A stretch of 64,000 nt of DNA. Source: Saccharicrinis sp965230625. Its GTDB lineage: Bacteria; Bacteroidota; Bacteroidia; Bacteroidales; Marinilabiliaceae. This document shows, piece by piece, positions 33,996 to 43,200 of this stretch. The notes under the pieces were generated by a model that was not told the DNA's origin, did no database searches, and was given only the letters and a program-made list of their open reading frames with translations. Numbering within the stretch: the stretch's first letter is position 1; every line of letters begins with the position of its first letter. Location: assembly GCA_965230625.1 (NCBI GenBank), contig CBDDLL010000001.1:3162001-3226000 (forward strand). The letters run 5' to 3'. A program made the position numbers and the translations under genes.

Positions 33996-35186
33996 ATGTA
34001 TATATCAGAACGTTTGGCAAATGTGAACGAGTCAGCTACTTTGGCAATGTCACAAAAAAGTAGGGAGTTGCAAGCTCAAGGATATGATGTAATTAATTTA
34101 AGTATTGGACAACCAGATTTCAATACTCCAGATCATATTAAAGAAGCTGCAAAAAAAGCAATTGACGATAATTTCTCAAAATATACTCCTGTTGCGGGAT
34201 TGCCATTAATTAAGGATGCAATTTGTACTAAATTTAAAAGAGATAATAATCTTGATTTTAATCCTTCACAAATAGTAGTTTCTAATGGGGCAAAGCAATC
34301 CATTGCAAATATAATTTTAAGTTTAGTTGGTCCAGGAGATGAGGTGATTGTGCCAGCTCCTTATTGGGTAAGTTATATTGAAATAGTAAATCTAGCTCAG
34401 GCTATGAATGTAGTTGTTGAAGCAGGTTTAGATCAGGATTTCAAAATTACTCCTAAACAATTGGAGGATGCCATTACTTCAAATACAAAGATTTTTTTAT
34501 TTAGTTCTCCATCTAACCCAACAGGTAACCTCTATACTAAGCAAGAATTAAGAGCTTTAGCGGATGTATTTGCAAAAAATCCTCATGTAGTAGTAATTTC
34601 TGATGAAATATATGAGTTGATTACTTTTGAAGGAAAACATGAGAGTATAGCTCAATTTGAAGATATCAAAGATAGAGTTGTTATAGTCAATGGTGTTTCA
34701 AAAGGTTATGCTATGACTGGATGGAGGATTGGTTACGTGGCAGCACCTCAATGGATTGCTGATGCATGTAATAAACTTCAAGGTCAATTTACATCTGGAG
34801 CCTGTTCTATATCACAAATAGCATCTGCTGCTGCTTTAACTGAAACTCAAGAGCCATCAAAAGAAATGACAAAAGTATTTCTGCGAAGAAGAGATTTGGT
34901 GGTGAAAATGGCAAAGGAAATAAATGGGATGAAAGTAAATATCCCTCAAGGAGCATTTTATCTTTTTCCTGAGGTGGATTATTTTTTCGGTAAATCCACG
35001 GGTGGATATGTAATTAACAATGCAAGTGATTTGGCTATGTATTTGTTAGAAAAAGCTCATGTAGCTACGGTTTCGGGAGAAGCTTTTGGGAGCCCAAAAT
35101 GCTTACGTTTTTCATATGCAACTTCAGATGATCAATTAATAGAAGCTATGACCAGAATAAAAATAGCTTTGGAGAAACTTAATTAG
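33996..35186 (+). CDS. Aspartate aminotransferase (class I PLP)
   Basis: Class I aminotransferase of 396 residues, interconverting aspartate/2-oxoglutarate and oxaloacetate/glutamate. The substrate-arm motif LSIGQPDFNTP (35-45), the SPSNPTG loop (171-177), ISDEIYE (201-207) and the PLP lysine VNGVSKGYAMTGWRIGY (Lys236) are all present. It is most like the Ib subgroup (AspB/AatA of Bacillus and Thermus). Length is normal. It is divergent from the DUF7935 operon and followed by a strong terminator. Related class Ib enzymes can also use prephenate, so exact specificity is inferred. Confidence 0.92.
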   Translation: MYISERLANVNESATLAMSQKSRELQAQGYDVINLSIGQPDFNTPDHIKEAAKKAIDDNFSKYTPVAGLPLIKDAICTKFKRDNNLDFNPSQIVVSNGAKQSIANIILSLVGPGDEVIVPAPYWVSYIEIVNLAQAMNVVVEAGLDQDFKITPKQLEDAITSNTKIFLFSSPSNPTGNLYTKQELRALADVFAKNPHVVVISDEIYELITFEGKHESIAQFEDIKDRVVIVNGVSKGYAMTGWRIGYVAAPQWIADACNKLQGQFTSGACSISQIASAAALTETQEPSKEMTKVFLRRRDLVVKMAKEINGMKVNIPQGAFYLFPEVDYFFGKSTGGYVINNASDLAMYLLEKAHVATVSGEAFGSPKCLRFSYATSDDQLIEAMTRIKIALEKLN

Positions 35187-35207
35187 AAATTAATTAATGT
35201 TTTTAAA

Positions 35208-35246
35208 TAATAAAAGTCCAACTTGTTTCAGGTTGGACTTTTATTA
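35208..35246. terminator. Intrinsic terminator after the aminotransferase
   Basis: Long perfect stem: AAAAGTCCAAC (35212-35222) with GTTGGACTTTT (35232-35242), extended on both sides by A/T pairs. A T-rich tail is present in either direction. Confidence 0.85.
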
Positions 35247-35421
35247 TTGCCCTCGTTAATTGATTATGCATATTGATTAATATTCTTTGGTTATCAAATA
35301 GTTAAATTTTGGTATTTAAATTACTTTATTCGGTTTATTAATGTAAATTAGTTTAGTTCATTTTATTTCAAATAAAAATGATCATTTATAAGAAATTTTA
35401 AATCTAATAAATGTATGACCA

Positions 35422-36567
35422 ATGAAACCCTTATTAATTAACTTCCTTTTAGTTTTAGGATTATCCATAATCAGTAACCCTTTGTTGTCGCAAATTAACT
35501 TATATTGGAGTACGGGTTCTTCCACAACTAGTGCTAGAGTTCATAAATGTTTAAATGATGGAACTCACTATTCTGAATGTTTTGGGAGTATTCATGACAT
35601 AACTGATATTGCCATTGACCATACATCAATTCCCAAAAGAATTTACTATACAGAAAGAGGTGAGCAGCGAATATGTTCTTCGGAATTAGATGGTACTAAT
35701 GTAAGTGCAGTTGTAACAAATACACCAGGTGTTTATTCTCTAACATTAGACCTCGAAAATAGAAAAGTATTTTATTGCACGGATACTTATGCAAGCGATA
35801 AAATTTTAAAAGCAGATATGGACGGAACGGATCAGAATGTTGAGCAATTTTTTGAATTTACAACCACTATGGTAAAAACCAGGGGATTGTGTCTTGATGC
35901 AGAAAATGATAAATTATATTGGATAAGAGCAGGGAGCATTTGTAATGATAAAATAATAAGATGCAATTATGATGGTTCGGGATACGAAGTTGTTGCAAAC
36001 AATAATACACCAAACCTAACTATGATATCTCCTAATGATTTGGCAGTTGGGAATGGATATTTGTTTTGGACGGAACCTTCTGAAGATAAAATTTATAGGA
36101 TAAATACTGATAAATCAGGACTTACAAATATTTTAGATGTTAAAGCTTATCAAATAGATATAGATACTTCAAATGGCAAAATTTATTTTATCATGAAAAC
36201 ACATATGGGAGTATATCATATTCATAGCTCAAGTTATGATGGTACTGGTTTTGAAGATAAGGTTACATTAACATCCTCTTTGCCAATGGGACTTTGTGCT
36301 GACTCAAGTGGAGGAACTACAAATGTGGGAACGAATAGTGAGAACAATTTTCAATTATACCCAAATCCAATTCAAGGAGGTCAATTATTGTTTACCCCTA
36401 AATATTTGGGTATTGAAACAGTTATTTTCTATGATATTTCAGGTCAAATAGTGTCCACTTATAAAATTGATAAACAAAATAACATAGCAATTGATTTACC
36501 CAAAGGTATATATTTGTGTCGAATGGATGGAATAAATACCATTACTCAAAAAATGATCGTAAAATGA
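35422..36567 (+). CDS. Secreted YWTD-propeller-like protein with T9SS sorting domain
   Basis: Exported protein of 381 residues. The signal peptide (1-24) ends LLSQ. Repeats of the LDL-receptor class B type follow, seen as IDHTSIPKRIYYTE, LDLENRKVFYCTD, LDAENDKLYWIRA and VGNGYLFWTEP, each alternating with SxLDG or NYDGSG turns. These predict a small beta-propeller. The last 75 residues, from LYPNPIQGG to ITQKMIVK, are a type A C-terminal sorting domain for type IX secretion. Binding or surface display is likely; no catalytic motif is seen. Confidence 0.85.
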   Translation: MKPLLINFLLVLGLSIISNPLLSQINLYWSTGSSTTSARVHKCLNDGTHYSECFGSIHDITDIAIDHTSIPKRIYYTERGEQRICSSELDGTNVSAVVTNTPGVYSLTLDLENRKVFYCTDTYASDKILKADMDGTDQNVEQFFEFTTTMVKTRGLCLDAENDKLYWIRAGSICNDKIIRCNYDGSGYEVVANNNTPNLTMISPNDLAVGNGYLFWTEPSEDKIYRINTDKSGLTNILDVKAYQIDIDTSNGKIYFIMKTHMGVYHIHSSSYDGTGFEDKVTLTSSLPMGLCADSSGGTTNVGTNSENNFQLYPNPIQGGQLLFTPKYLGIETVIFYDISGQIVSTYKIDKQNNIAIDLPKGIYLCRMDGINTITQKMIVK

Positions 36568-36602
36568 TTATCAGTAAATAGGGATGTTATTCTGGATTTA
36601 AT

Positions 36603-37409
36603 TTAACATTTCAATATAAACTTTTCAACAACTTCGGCTACTCCATCATTATTGTTAGATGCAACAATGACATCTGCTTTATCTCTAAGTTCAGGAGTAA
36701 CATTATCTACCCATACGCCTAAACCGGCATATTCAACCATCGTAAGATCATTACCAGCATTACCAACTGCAATAATTTCTTCTTGCTTTATATTTAGCTT
36801 TTTAGCCAATCGTTGAATACTTGCTGCTTTATCGATTCCTTTGGGCATTACTTCTAAAAAATAAGGCTTAGAAATAGCTACACTTAAATGTTGTTTATCC
36901 TTTTTTAGATGAGGTTCAAAGTTTTTTAATCTAATTGGATTGTCTAATAAAATACATTTAACAGCAGATTGATCAATTTCAGATTTAAAACAATCAACCT
37001 TATTAATAGGTAAGCCTGTTAAATCTCTTTCAATGTTAATGTATTCAGATTCAGTTTCGCTAATAATTTTATTGTCTTTATATGTGATAATATGTAACTG
37101 GTTATTAATACTAAAGTCATGTAACTCATGTATCTCTTCTTTAGTTAAGGTTTGCTCAAAAATAACCATGTTATTTTTTGTATCTGTTATAATAGCACCG
37201 TTATATGATATAATATACGAGCCAAAATCAGCTAACTTAAGTTCTTCAGCATATTTAATCATTGCTTGAGTTGGCCTCCCGGAAGCTAGAACAACATATA
37301 CTCCTTTTTCTTGTGCTTCCATTAAACGCATTTTGTTTCTTTCAGAAATACGGTAATCATCAGTCAATAAAGTGTCGTCTAAATCCAACACTAGCATTTT
37401 GTAATTCAT
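36603..37409 (-). CDS. Cof-type HAD-IIB phosphatase
   Basis: HAD-superfamily hydrolase of 268 residues that probably dephosphorylates small metabolites such as sugar phosphates or flavin-type substrates. Motif I is VLDLDDTLLTDDY (6-18), motif II is VLASGRP, motif III is a lysine in AKKLN, and motif IV is VGNAGNDLTMVEYAG. The type IIB cap lies between motifs II and III. The chosen ATG is immediately before the motif I strand. It is divergent from gntR, with a possible minus-strand -7 box at 37430-37437. Which substrate it uses is unknown. Confidence 0.9.
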   Translation of the reverse strand: MNYKMLVLDLDDTLLTDDYRISERNKMRLMEAQEKGVYVVLASGRPTQAMIKYAEELKLADFGSYIISYNGAIITDTKNNMVIFEQTLTKEEIHELHDFSINNQLHIITYKDNKIISETESEYINIERDLTGLPINKVDCFKSEIDQSAVKCILLDNPIRLKNFEPHLKKDKQHLSVAISKPYFLEVMPKGIDKAASIQRLAKKLNIKQEEIIAVGNAGNDLTMVEYAGLGVWVDNVTPELRDKADVIVASNNNDGVAEVVEKFILKC

Positions 37410-37429
37410 ATAAATATATTTTGAGGCGG

Positions 37430-37437
37430 CAAAAGTA
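37430..37437 (-). promoter_or_regulatory. Candidate -7 box for the HAD phosphatase gene
   Basis: Minus-strand TACTTTTG fits TAnnTTTG about 20 bp before the ATG. No -33 match at 19 bp. Confidence 0.33.
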
Positions 37438-37552
37438 TAAAAAATGATAAATCTGGATGTAAATAAATTATTACATTTAAGTGTATTTAATAAATAGAAT
37501 ATTTTATTTAAATTATGGTGATTTATTAATATAGTAGTTTCATGACTTGCCC

Positions 37553-37583
37553 TTTGTATGTGAGTATAAAATGCTTACTTTTG
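37553..37583 (+). promoter_or_regulatory. Consensus promoter of gntR-type regulator
   Basis: TTTG (37553-37556), exactly 19 bp, then TACTTTTG (37576-37583): a full match to the Bacteroidota sigma-ABfr promoter. The operator-like repeat begins 3 bp after the -7 box, covering the expected start point. Confidence 0.7.
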
Positions 37584-37586
37584 CAT

Positions 37587-37604
37587 ACTGGTAGACACCG
37601 GTAG
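37587..37604 (+). promoter_or_regulatory. Operator-like double half-site (gntR promoter)
   Basis: ACTGGTAGACACCGGTAG holds two direct half-sites, CTGGTAG and CCGGTAG, starting 10 bp apart. A near-identical site in reverse orientation lies at the same distance after the galT -7 box (38705-38722). This is probably the binding site of the regulator encoded next. Confidence 0.65.
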
Positions 37605-37619
37605 GATATTTTAAGTTTC

Positions 37620-38624
37620 ATGGTAAAAAAAATAATTAAAATTACATCTGAGCATTCTCAGGCAAAATATCGACAAATAATTCAATCTGTAATTAATTCA
37701 ATATCAGATGGTATTATAAGTAAAGGGGATAAAATACCTTCAATAAATGAAATAGCCAATGAGTATAACCTATCCAGAGATACAGTTATGTTGGCGTTTA
37801 ACGAGTTAAAGGCAAGGGGTATATTAGGAGCGGTTCCTGGTAAAGGTTATTTTGTTGAAAGCAATAATGTTAAAATTGAAAAGAGAATATTATTACTTTT
37901 TGATGAACTTAATAGTTTTAAAGAAGAACTTTATAATGCATTTTTAGAATCCTTACCTGATGATACACAGGTGGATATATACTTTCATCATTTTGATAAA
38001 ACAGTTTTCTCATCCTTAATAAAAGAAAGGGTTGGAAAATATACTGCGTATTTAGTCATGCCGGCAAATCTAACAGGTATACTACCTGTTGTCCAGTTAT
38101 TACCTCAGGATAAAGTATATATTATTGATAGAAAGCTTGATGAACTGGAAGGGTATCCTGTAGTTTATCAATCCTTTGATGAAGATATGTACAATGGATT
38201 AAGTGCAGGTGTTGATTTACTAAAAAAATATGAAAAAATTGTTTTGGTATATCCTGGAGGAAAAGAACCAATTGGCTTTTTAAAAGGATTTGAAAGATTT
38301 TGTAAGGATAATGATTTCAATAATGAGGTATATGGTAAAATTAAAGACAAACCTATAAAAAAAGGAGAAGTATATATACTACCTAGCGATCGAATGTTAA
38401 TTAATTTAGTAAAGCGTTGTTGGGAAAAAGGTTATAAGATAGGTAAAGATGTAGGTGTGATTTCTATTAATGAATCTGCGTTAAAAGAAGTTGTAGCCAA
38501 TGGAATTACAACCATTTCTACTGATTTTAAATTGATGGGAAAAACGTTGGCCGATTTTGTTGAGAATAAAAGGACAGGAGAAGTTAAAAATATTTCCAGG
38601 TTTACAAAGCGTAACTCATTATAA
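37620..38624 (+). CDS. GntR-family transcriptional regulator with LacI-like sensor domain
   Basis: DNA-binding regulator of 334 residues. The N-terminal winged helix has SQAKYRQIIQSVINSISDG (13-31), PSINEIANEYNLSRDTVMLAF and the wing RGILGAVPGKGYFVES. From about residue 88 onward a periplasmic-binding-protein-like effector domain (LLLFDELNSF..., VYIIDRK, VGVISINESALKEV) replaces the usual GntR C-terminal domains. That architecture typically senses sugars. It is followed by galT 239 bp downstream, and both genes have matched operators, so it probably represses galT and itself, with galactose or a derivative as candidate effector (inference). Confidence 0.87.
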   Translation: MVKKIIKITSEHSQAKYRQIIQSVINSISDGIISKGDKIPSINEIANEYNLSRDTVMLAFNELKARGILGAVPGKGYFVESNNVKIEKRILLLFDELNSFKEELYNAFLESLPDDTQVDIYFHHFDKTVFSSLIKERVGKYTAYLVMPANLTGILPVVQLLPQDKVYIIDRKLDELEGYPVVYQSFDEDMYNGLSAGVDLLKKYEKIVLVYPGGKEPIGFLKGFERFCKDNDFNNEVYGKIKDKPIKKGEVYILPSDRMLINLVKRCWEKGYKIGKDVGVISINESALKEVVANGITTISTDFKLMGKTLADFVENKRTGEVKNISRFTKRNSL

Positions 38625-38673
38625 AATAGCATTAAAAAATATTGGTCTGCAGATAAAAAAATATCGCTTTTTG

Positions 38674-38703
38674 TTTGCGAAAAGAAAAATTGTTGTAAAT
38701 TTG
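38674..38703 (+). promoter_or_regulatory. Promoter of galT
   Basis: TTTG (38674-38677), 18 bp, then TAAATTTG (38696-38703). This fits the Bacteroidota promoter with spacing one base short of ideal. Transcription would start near 38710, inside the operator. Confidence 0.62.
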
Positions 38704-38704
38704 C

Positions 38705-38722
38705 CTACCAGTACCCACCAGT
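38705..38722 (-). promoter_or_regulatory. Operator-like double half-site (galT promoter)
   Basis: CTACCAGTACCCACCAGT; its reverse complement ACTGGTGGGTACTGGTAG matches the gntR-promoter site at 14 of 18 positions, including both CTGGT/CCGGT half-sites. It begins one base after the -7 box, so a bound protein would block transcription. Confidence 0.65.
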
Positions 38723-38863
38723 TTGAGGTTGGGAGAGATTTGTGTGTTATTAAATAAAAATTTTAATTATGAAATGGGTATTGTAGAAAAAAAGAAGTCT
38801 TTAACCTTATTTAATTTAAAACAGTTTTTGATAGAACTTTATAATAAAAGTAAATACTGAAGA

Positions 38864-39907
38864 ATGGCGCAATTTAATATGGAGGATCATCCTCATAAAA
38901 GATTGAATGTGTTAACGGGAGAGTGGGTATTGGTTTCTCCACACCGTGCAAAACGCCCTTGGCAGGGACAAGTGGAAAAGGTTAGTGAAGAAAAAAGACC
39001 AGAGTACGATCCTAAATGTTATTTATGTCCGGGTAATGAGCGTATTGGTGGTCACCAGAATCCAAAATACGATGAGCCATATGTATTTGTAAATGATTTC
39101 TCTGCACTTTTAAGTGATACCCCAGAAGGTGGTGTTGATGATGGATTGTTTCAGGCTAGAAGTGAAAGTGGAATTTGTAAAGTAATTTGTTTTTCTCCAC
39201 GTCACGATTTGACGATTCCGGAAATGGAAGTGTCGGAAATCAAAAAAGTGGTTGATTTGTGGACTTCGGAGTACAAGTTAATTGGAGAAAACGATTTTGT
39301 AAATTATGTTCAGATTTTTGAAAATAAAGGAAGTGTGATGGGATGTAGTAATCCTCACCCACACGGACAAATATGGTCAAACAGTACTATTCCAAACGAG
39401 CCAGCCAAAAAGCAGGTAAAAATGAAAGAGTACTACGAAAAGAATGGAAAGAGTTTGCTAGGAGAATATTTAGCTGCAGAGTTAGAGAAAAAAGAGCGTA
39501 TTCTTTTCGAAAATGACCACTTTGTAGGATTGGTTCCTTATTGGGCTGTATGGCCGTTTGAAGCAATGATTGTAAGCAAGCGTCATGTATCCAATCTAAC
39601 GGAACTAACAGAAGAGGAAAAAGAGTCATTTGCAGCTGCTTACAAAGAGTTAACAGTGATGTATGATAACCTTTTTGAGGTATCTTTCCCTTATTCGGCT
39701 GGTATCCACCAGGCGCCAACTGATGGCGAAGAGCATCCTGAGTGGCACATGCATATGAGTTTTTATCCACCATTGTTGCGTTCTGCAACAGTGAAGAAGT
39801 TTATGGTAGGATATGAAATGTTGGGTACGCCTCAGCGTGACATTACTGCCGAAACTAGTGCAAAAAGGCTTCGAGACCTTTCAAAGGTTCATTATAAGCA
39901 CAGGTAG
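38864..39907 (+). CDS. galT: UDP-glucose--hexose-1-phosphate uridylyltransferase
   Basis: Leloir-pathway enzyme of 347 residues exchanging UMP between UDP-glucose and galactose-1-phosphate. Zinc-binding cysteines are in CYLCPGN (Cys52, Cys55). The active-site triad is NPHPHGQIW (His165, His167) and the C-terminal half has HMHMSFYPPLLRS. Length is typical. The gene lies 239 bp behind the GntR-type regulator under its own promoter and operator, with a strong terminator after it. galK, galM and galE are not in the window. Codon use here is a little richer in G+C than in neighbouring genes. Confidence 0.95.
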   Translation: MAQFNMEDHPHKRLNVLTGEWVLVSPHRAKRPWQGQVEKVSEEKRPEYDPKCYLCPGNERIGGHQNPKYDEPYVFVNDFSALLSDTPEGGVDDGLFQARSESGICKVICFSPRHDLTIPEMEVSEIKKVVDLWTSEYKLIGENDFVNYVQIFENKGSVMGCSNPHPHGQIWSNSTIPNEPAKKQVKMKEYYEKNGKSLLGEYLAAELEKKERILFENDHFVGLVPYWAVWPFEAMIVSKRHVSNLTELTEEEKESFAAAYKELTVMYDNLFEVSFPYSAGIHQAPTDGEEHPEWHMHMSFYPPLLRSATVKKFMVGYEMLGTPQRDITAETSAKRLRDLSKVHYKHR

Positions 39908-39927
39908 TTTTTTGGTTTTAGAGTAAG

Positions 39928-39960
39928 AGAGGTTACTGTGGTAGGTAACCTCTTTTTTTT
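39928..39960 (+). terminator. Intrinsic terminator after galT
   Basis: AGAGGTTAC (39928-39936) pairs perfectly with GTAACCTCT (39945-39953), loop of eight, followed by a run of T. Confidence 0.88.
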
Positions 39961-40205
39961 ATCTAATCTTACTGTCCTCCATCTTCGATATATAAAGGAT
40001 ACATATTCTCTTTGGTAAATTGTTAGGCTTTTTAAGAGTTTGACTGTCTGAGTTTTGTGTTTCAATAACAAATTTGTATAAAGTGCTTGTTTTGTGGAAG
40101 TTACAAATTGTTCTTTTATCTCTTGTATAATATATAACTATCTATTGTGTTAATAACTACTTAAAAAACAGAGTTACATAATTACGTAAATTGGTCGGTT
40201 TGTTG

Positions 40206-40213
40206 TACTTTTG
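40206..40213 (+). promoter_or_regulatory. Candidate -7 box for purL
   Basis: TACTTTTG fits TAnnTTTG 36 bp before the chosen purL ATG. It overlaps the longest possible reading frame (which opens at 40211), which supports the later start. Confidence 0.42.
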
Positions 40214-40249
40214 CAGCTCAATAGATTATTACTCAAAAACAGGAAATTC

Positions 40250-43200
40250 ATGGTCCTTTTCTTTAAAGGTAAATCAGAACAGATTTTAGTAGTAGGCTGT
40301 AATGCTGAGTTGTCGGCCGAAGACGTAAAAAAGCTTGAATGGCTTTTTAGTGATGCCACCAAAACTGACGAACAGGAATTAGGTGGCTTTTTTGTTGGTC
40401 CCCGTAAAGAGATGATTACTCCATGGAGTACCAATGCTGTTGAAATTACTCAAAATATGGGTGTGTCGGGAATTTCCCGAATTGAAGAGTTTTATAGAGT
40501 TAACGATGAAAATGCTGAGTACGATCCAATGCTACAAGTGTTGTATAATGGATTAGGACAAGATATTTTCACTATTGATAAAGAACCTGATCCAATTGTT
40601 GAAATTGAAGATATTGCTGCATATAATGTTGCGGAAGGTTTGGCTTTAAGTGAAGATGAGGTAGCTTATTTGGAAGGTTTATCGAATAAGTTAGGAAGAA
40701 AACTTACAGATAGTGAGGTGTTTGGTTTTTCTCAAGTAAACTCAGAGCACTGCCGTCATAAAATATTTAATGGTACGTTTATAATTGATGGGGAAGAAAA
40801 GGAAAGTTCTCTTTTTAAGCTAATTAAACGTACTTCTCAAGAAAATCCAAATTATTTAGTATCAGCATATAAAGATAATGTAGCCTTTTTTAAAGGCCCC
40901 CAAGCGGTACAGTTTGCACCAGAAACACAGGATAAACCTGATTTTTTTAATACAAAAGATATAGAAACAGTTTTGTCTTTGAAGGCAGAAACTCATAACT
41001 TCCCAACGACTGTTGAACCATTTAATGGTGCGGCAACTGGTTCTGGTGGTGAAATCCGTGACCGTTTAGGTGGAGGTAAAGCATCTTTGCCATTAGCAGG
41101 GACAGCTGTTTACATGACATCTTATTCCCGTTCTGAAGAAGGAAGAGAATGGGAAAAAGCTACGGAGGCGCGTCCATGGTTATATCAAACTCCTGAGCAA
41201 ATCTTAATCAAAGCGTCTAACGGTGCTAGTGATTTCGGTAACAAGTTTGGGCAGCCCATGATTTGTGGTTCGGTATTGACTTTTGAGCATTTTGAGAACC
41301 ACAAGAAATTTGCATACGATAAAGTTATAATGTTGGCTGGAGGTATTGGTTTTGCAAAAAAATCGGATGCAATTAAAGATAAACCAACTCAAGGAGATAA
41401 GGTAGTTATATTAGGTGGTGATAATTATCGGATAGGAATGGGAGGTGGAGCTGTTTCTTCTGTTGCAACGGGTGAATATGATAATTCCATTGAATTGAAC
41501 GCAGTACAACGCTCTAATCCTGAAATGCAGAAACGTGCCATGAATGCTATTAGAGCTATGGCAGAGGGAGACGATAATCCAATAATCTCCATTCATGATC
41601 ATGGAGCAGGAGGTCATTTGAATTGTCTCTCGGAATTAGTTGAAGAAACTGGTGGAACTATTCATTTAGATAAATTACCAATTGGAGATCCAACATTATC
41701 TTCTAAAGAAATTGCTGGTAACGAATCTCAAGAAAGAATGGGATTAGTTCTTCACGAAAAAGATATTGAAAAACTTAGGAAAGTTGCAGATCGTGAGCGT
41801 TCACCAATGTATTTAGTAGGTGAAGCAACCGGGGATATGCAATTCGTTTTTAAAGATGAGAAAGGAAATACACCTATCAACTGGCAATTAGCTGATATGT
41901 TTGGTAATCCTCCCAAAACTATTATGAAGGATAAAACAGTTGGGGAGAGTTATGCTCCTGTTGATTATGAAGCTTCAAAAATAGAGGAATACCTTAAAAA
42001 TGTATTGCAGCTAGAGGCAGTAGCTTGTAAAGATTGGTTAACTAATAAAGTTGATCGCTCAGTTACAGGTAAAGTTGCTAAACAACAATGTGCGGGTGAG
42101 ATACAAATTCCTTTAAATAATTTAGGAGCAACGGCTATTGATTATACAGGAACCAAAGGCTTGGCAACTTCTGTTGGTCATGCACCAGCTGTGGCTATGA
42201 TTGATCCGGCTGCAGGTTCAAAAATTGCAATTGCCGAGGCATTAACTAATATAGTTTGGGCACCTTTATCGCATGGTGTTAAGGGTATTTCGTTAAGTGC
42301 AAACTGGATGTGGCCTTGTAAAAACGAAGGTGAAGATGCCAGATTGTATAAAGCAGTAGAGGCAGTAAGTGATTTTGCTACCGATTTAGGAATTAATATT
42401 CCAACAGGTAAAGATTCGCTTTCGATGACTCAGAAATACAAGGATGGAGAAATGGTTTACTCTCCAGGAACTGTTATTATTTCTGCTGCTGGAGAGGTAA
42501 GTGATGTAAAAAAGATTGTAGAACCTGTTTTAGTTAAGGATTGTGATACTTCAATTATTTATATTGATCTTTCTTTTGATAGTCATAAATTAGGAGGTAG
42601 TTCTTTTGCTCAGGTAGTTAATAAACTAGGAGTAGAAACACCAACAATTACAGATACAGAATATTTTAAAATAGGTATTGAAACTATTCAGGAGCTTATT
42701 AGCAAAGGATTGATTCTTGCTGGTCATGATATTTCAGCCGGAGGTATGGTAACAGCTTTATTGGAAATGTGTTTTGCGAACAATAGTTACGGAATCGAAG
42801 TTGATTTATCAGATATTGAAGAAACTGATTTAGTAAAAATACTATTTGCTGAAAATCCTGGAGTATTAATTCAAGTGAATGATGTTGCTAAAGTATCTTC
42901 TTTACTTGAAGAAAAAGAATTAGGTTATCAGGTAATTGGTTCTCCGGTAGAAGATAGATTTTTAACTATCGTAAAAGGTGGACAAAAGCTATCGTTTGAT
43001 ATTAATGAGATGCGTGATACTTGGTATAGAACATCTTATTTGTTAGATAGAAAGCAAAGTGGTGCAGAATTGGCAAATGAACGTTTTAATAATTATAAAA
43101 AACAACCTTTGCAATTTAGTTTTAATACTGACTTTAATGGCAAGTTGTCAGATTATGGATTAAGGTCAAGGCGTGAAGAAAAGTCTGGAGTTAGAGCTGC

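Larger units (their letters stand above)
39908..40249. other. Intergenic region between galT and purL
   Basis: About 340 bp with no gene. It holds the galT terminator at its left end and a -7-like TACTTTTG (40206-40213) before purL. The middle is AT-rich; I looked for a purine-type aptamer and saw none. Confidence 0.6.

Noticed and set aside
38557..38757. 66-codon frame overlapping the gntR end and the galT promoter
   Set aside because: It covers the galT promoter and operator and overlaps gntR in another frame; no family resemblance.
39387..39788. 133-codon open frame antisense to galT
   Set aside because: It is a shadow of a conserved galT reading frame; its translation shows no domain or plausible start context.
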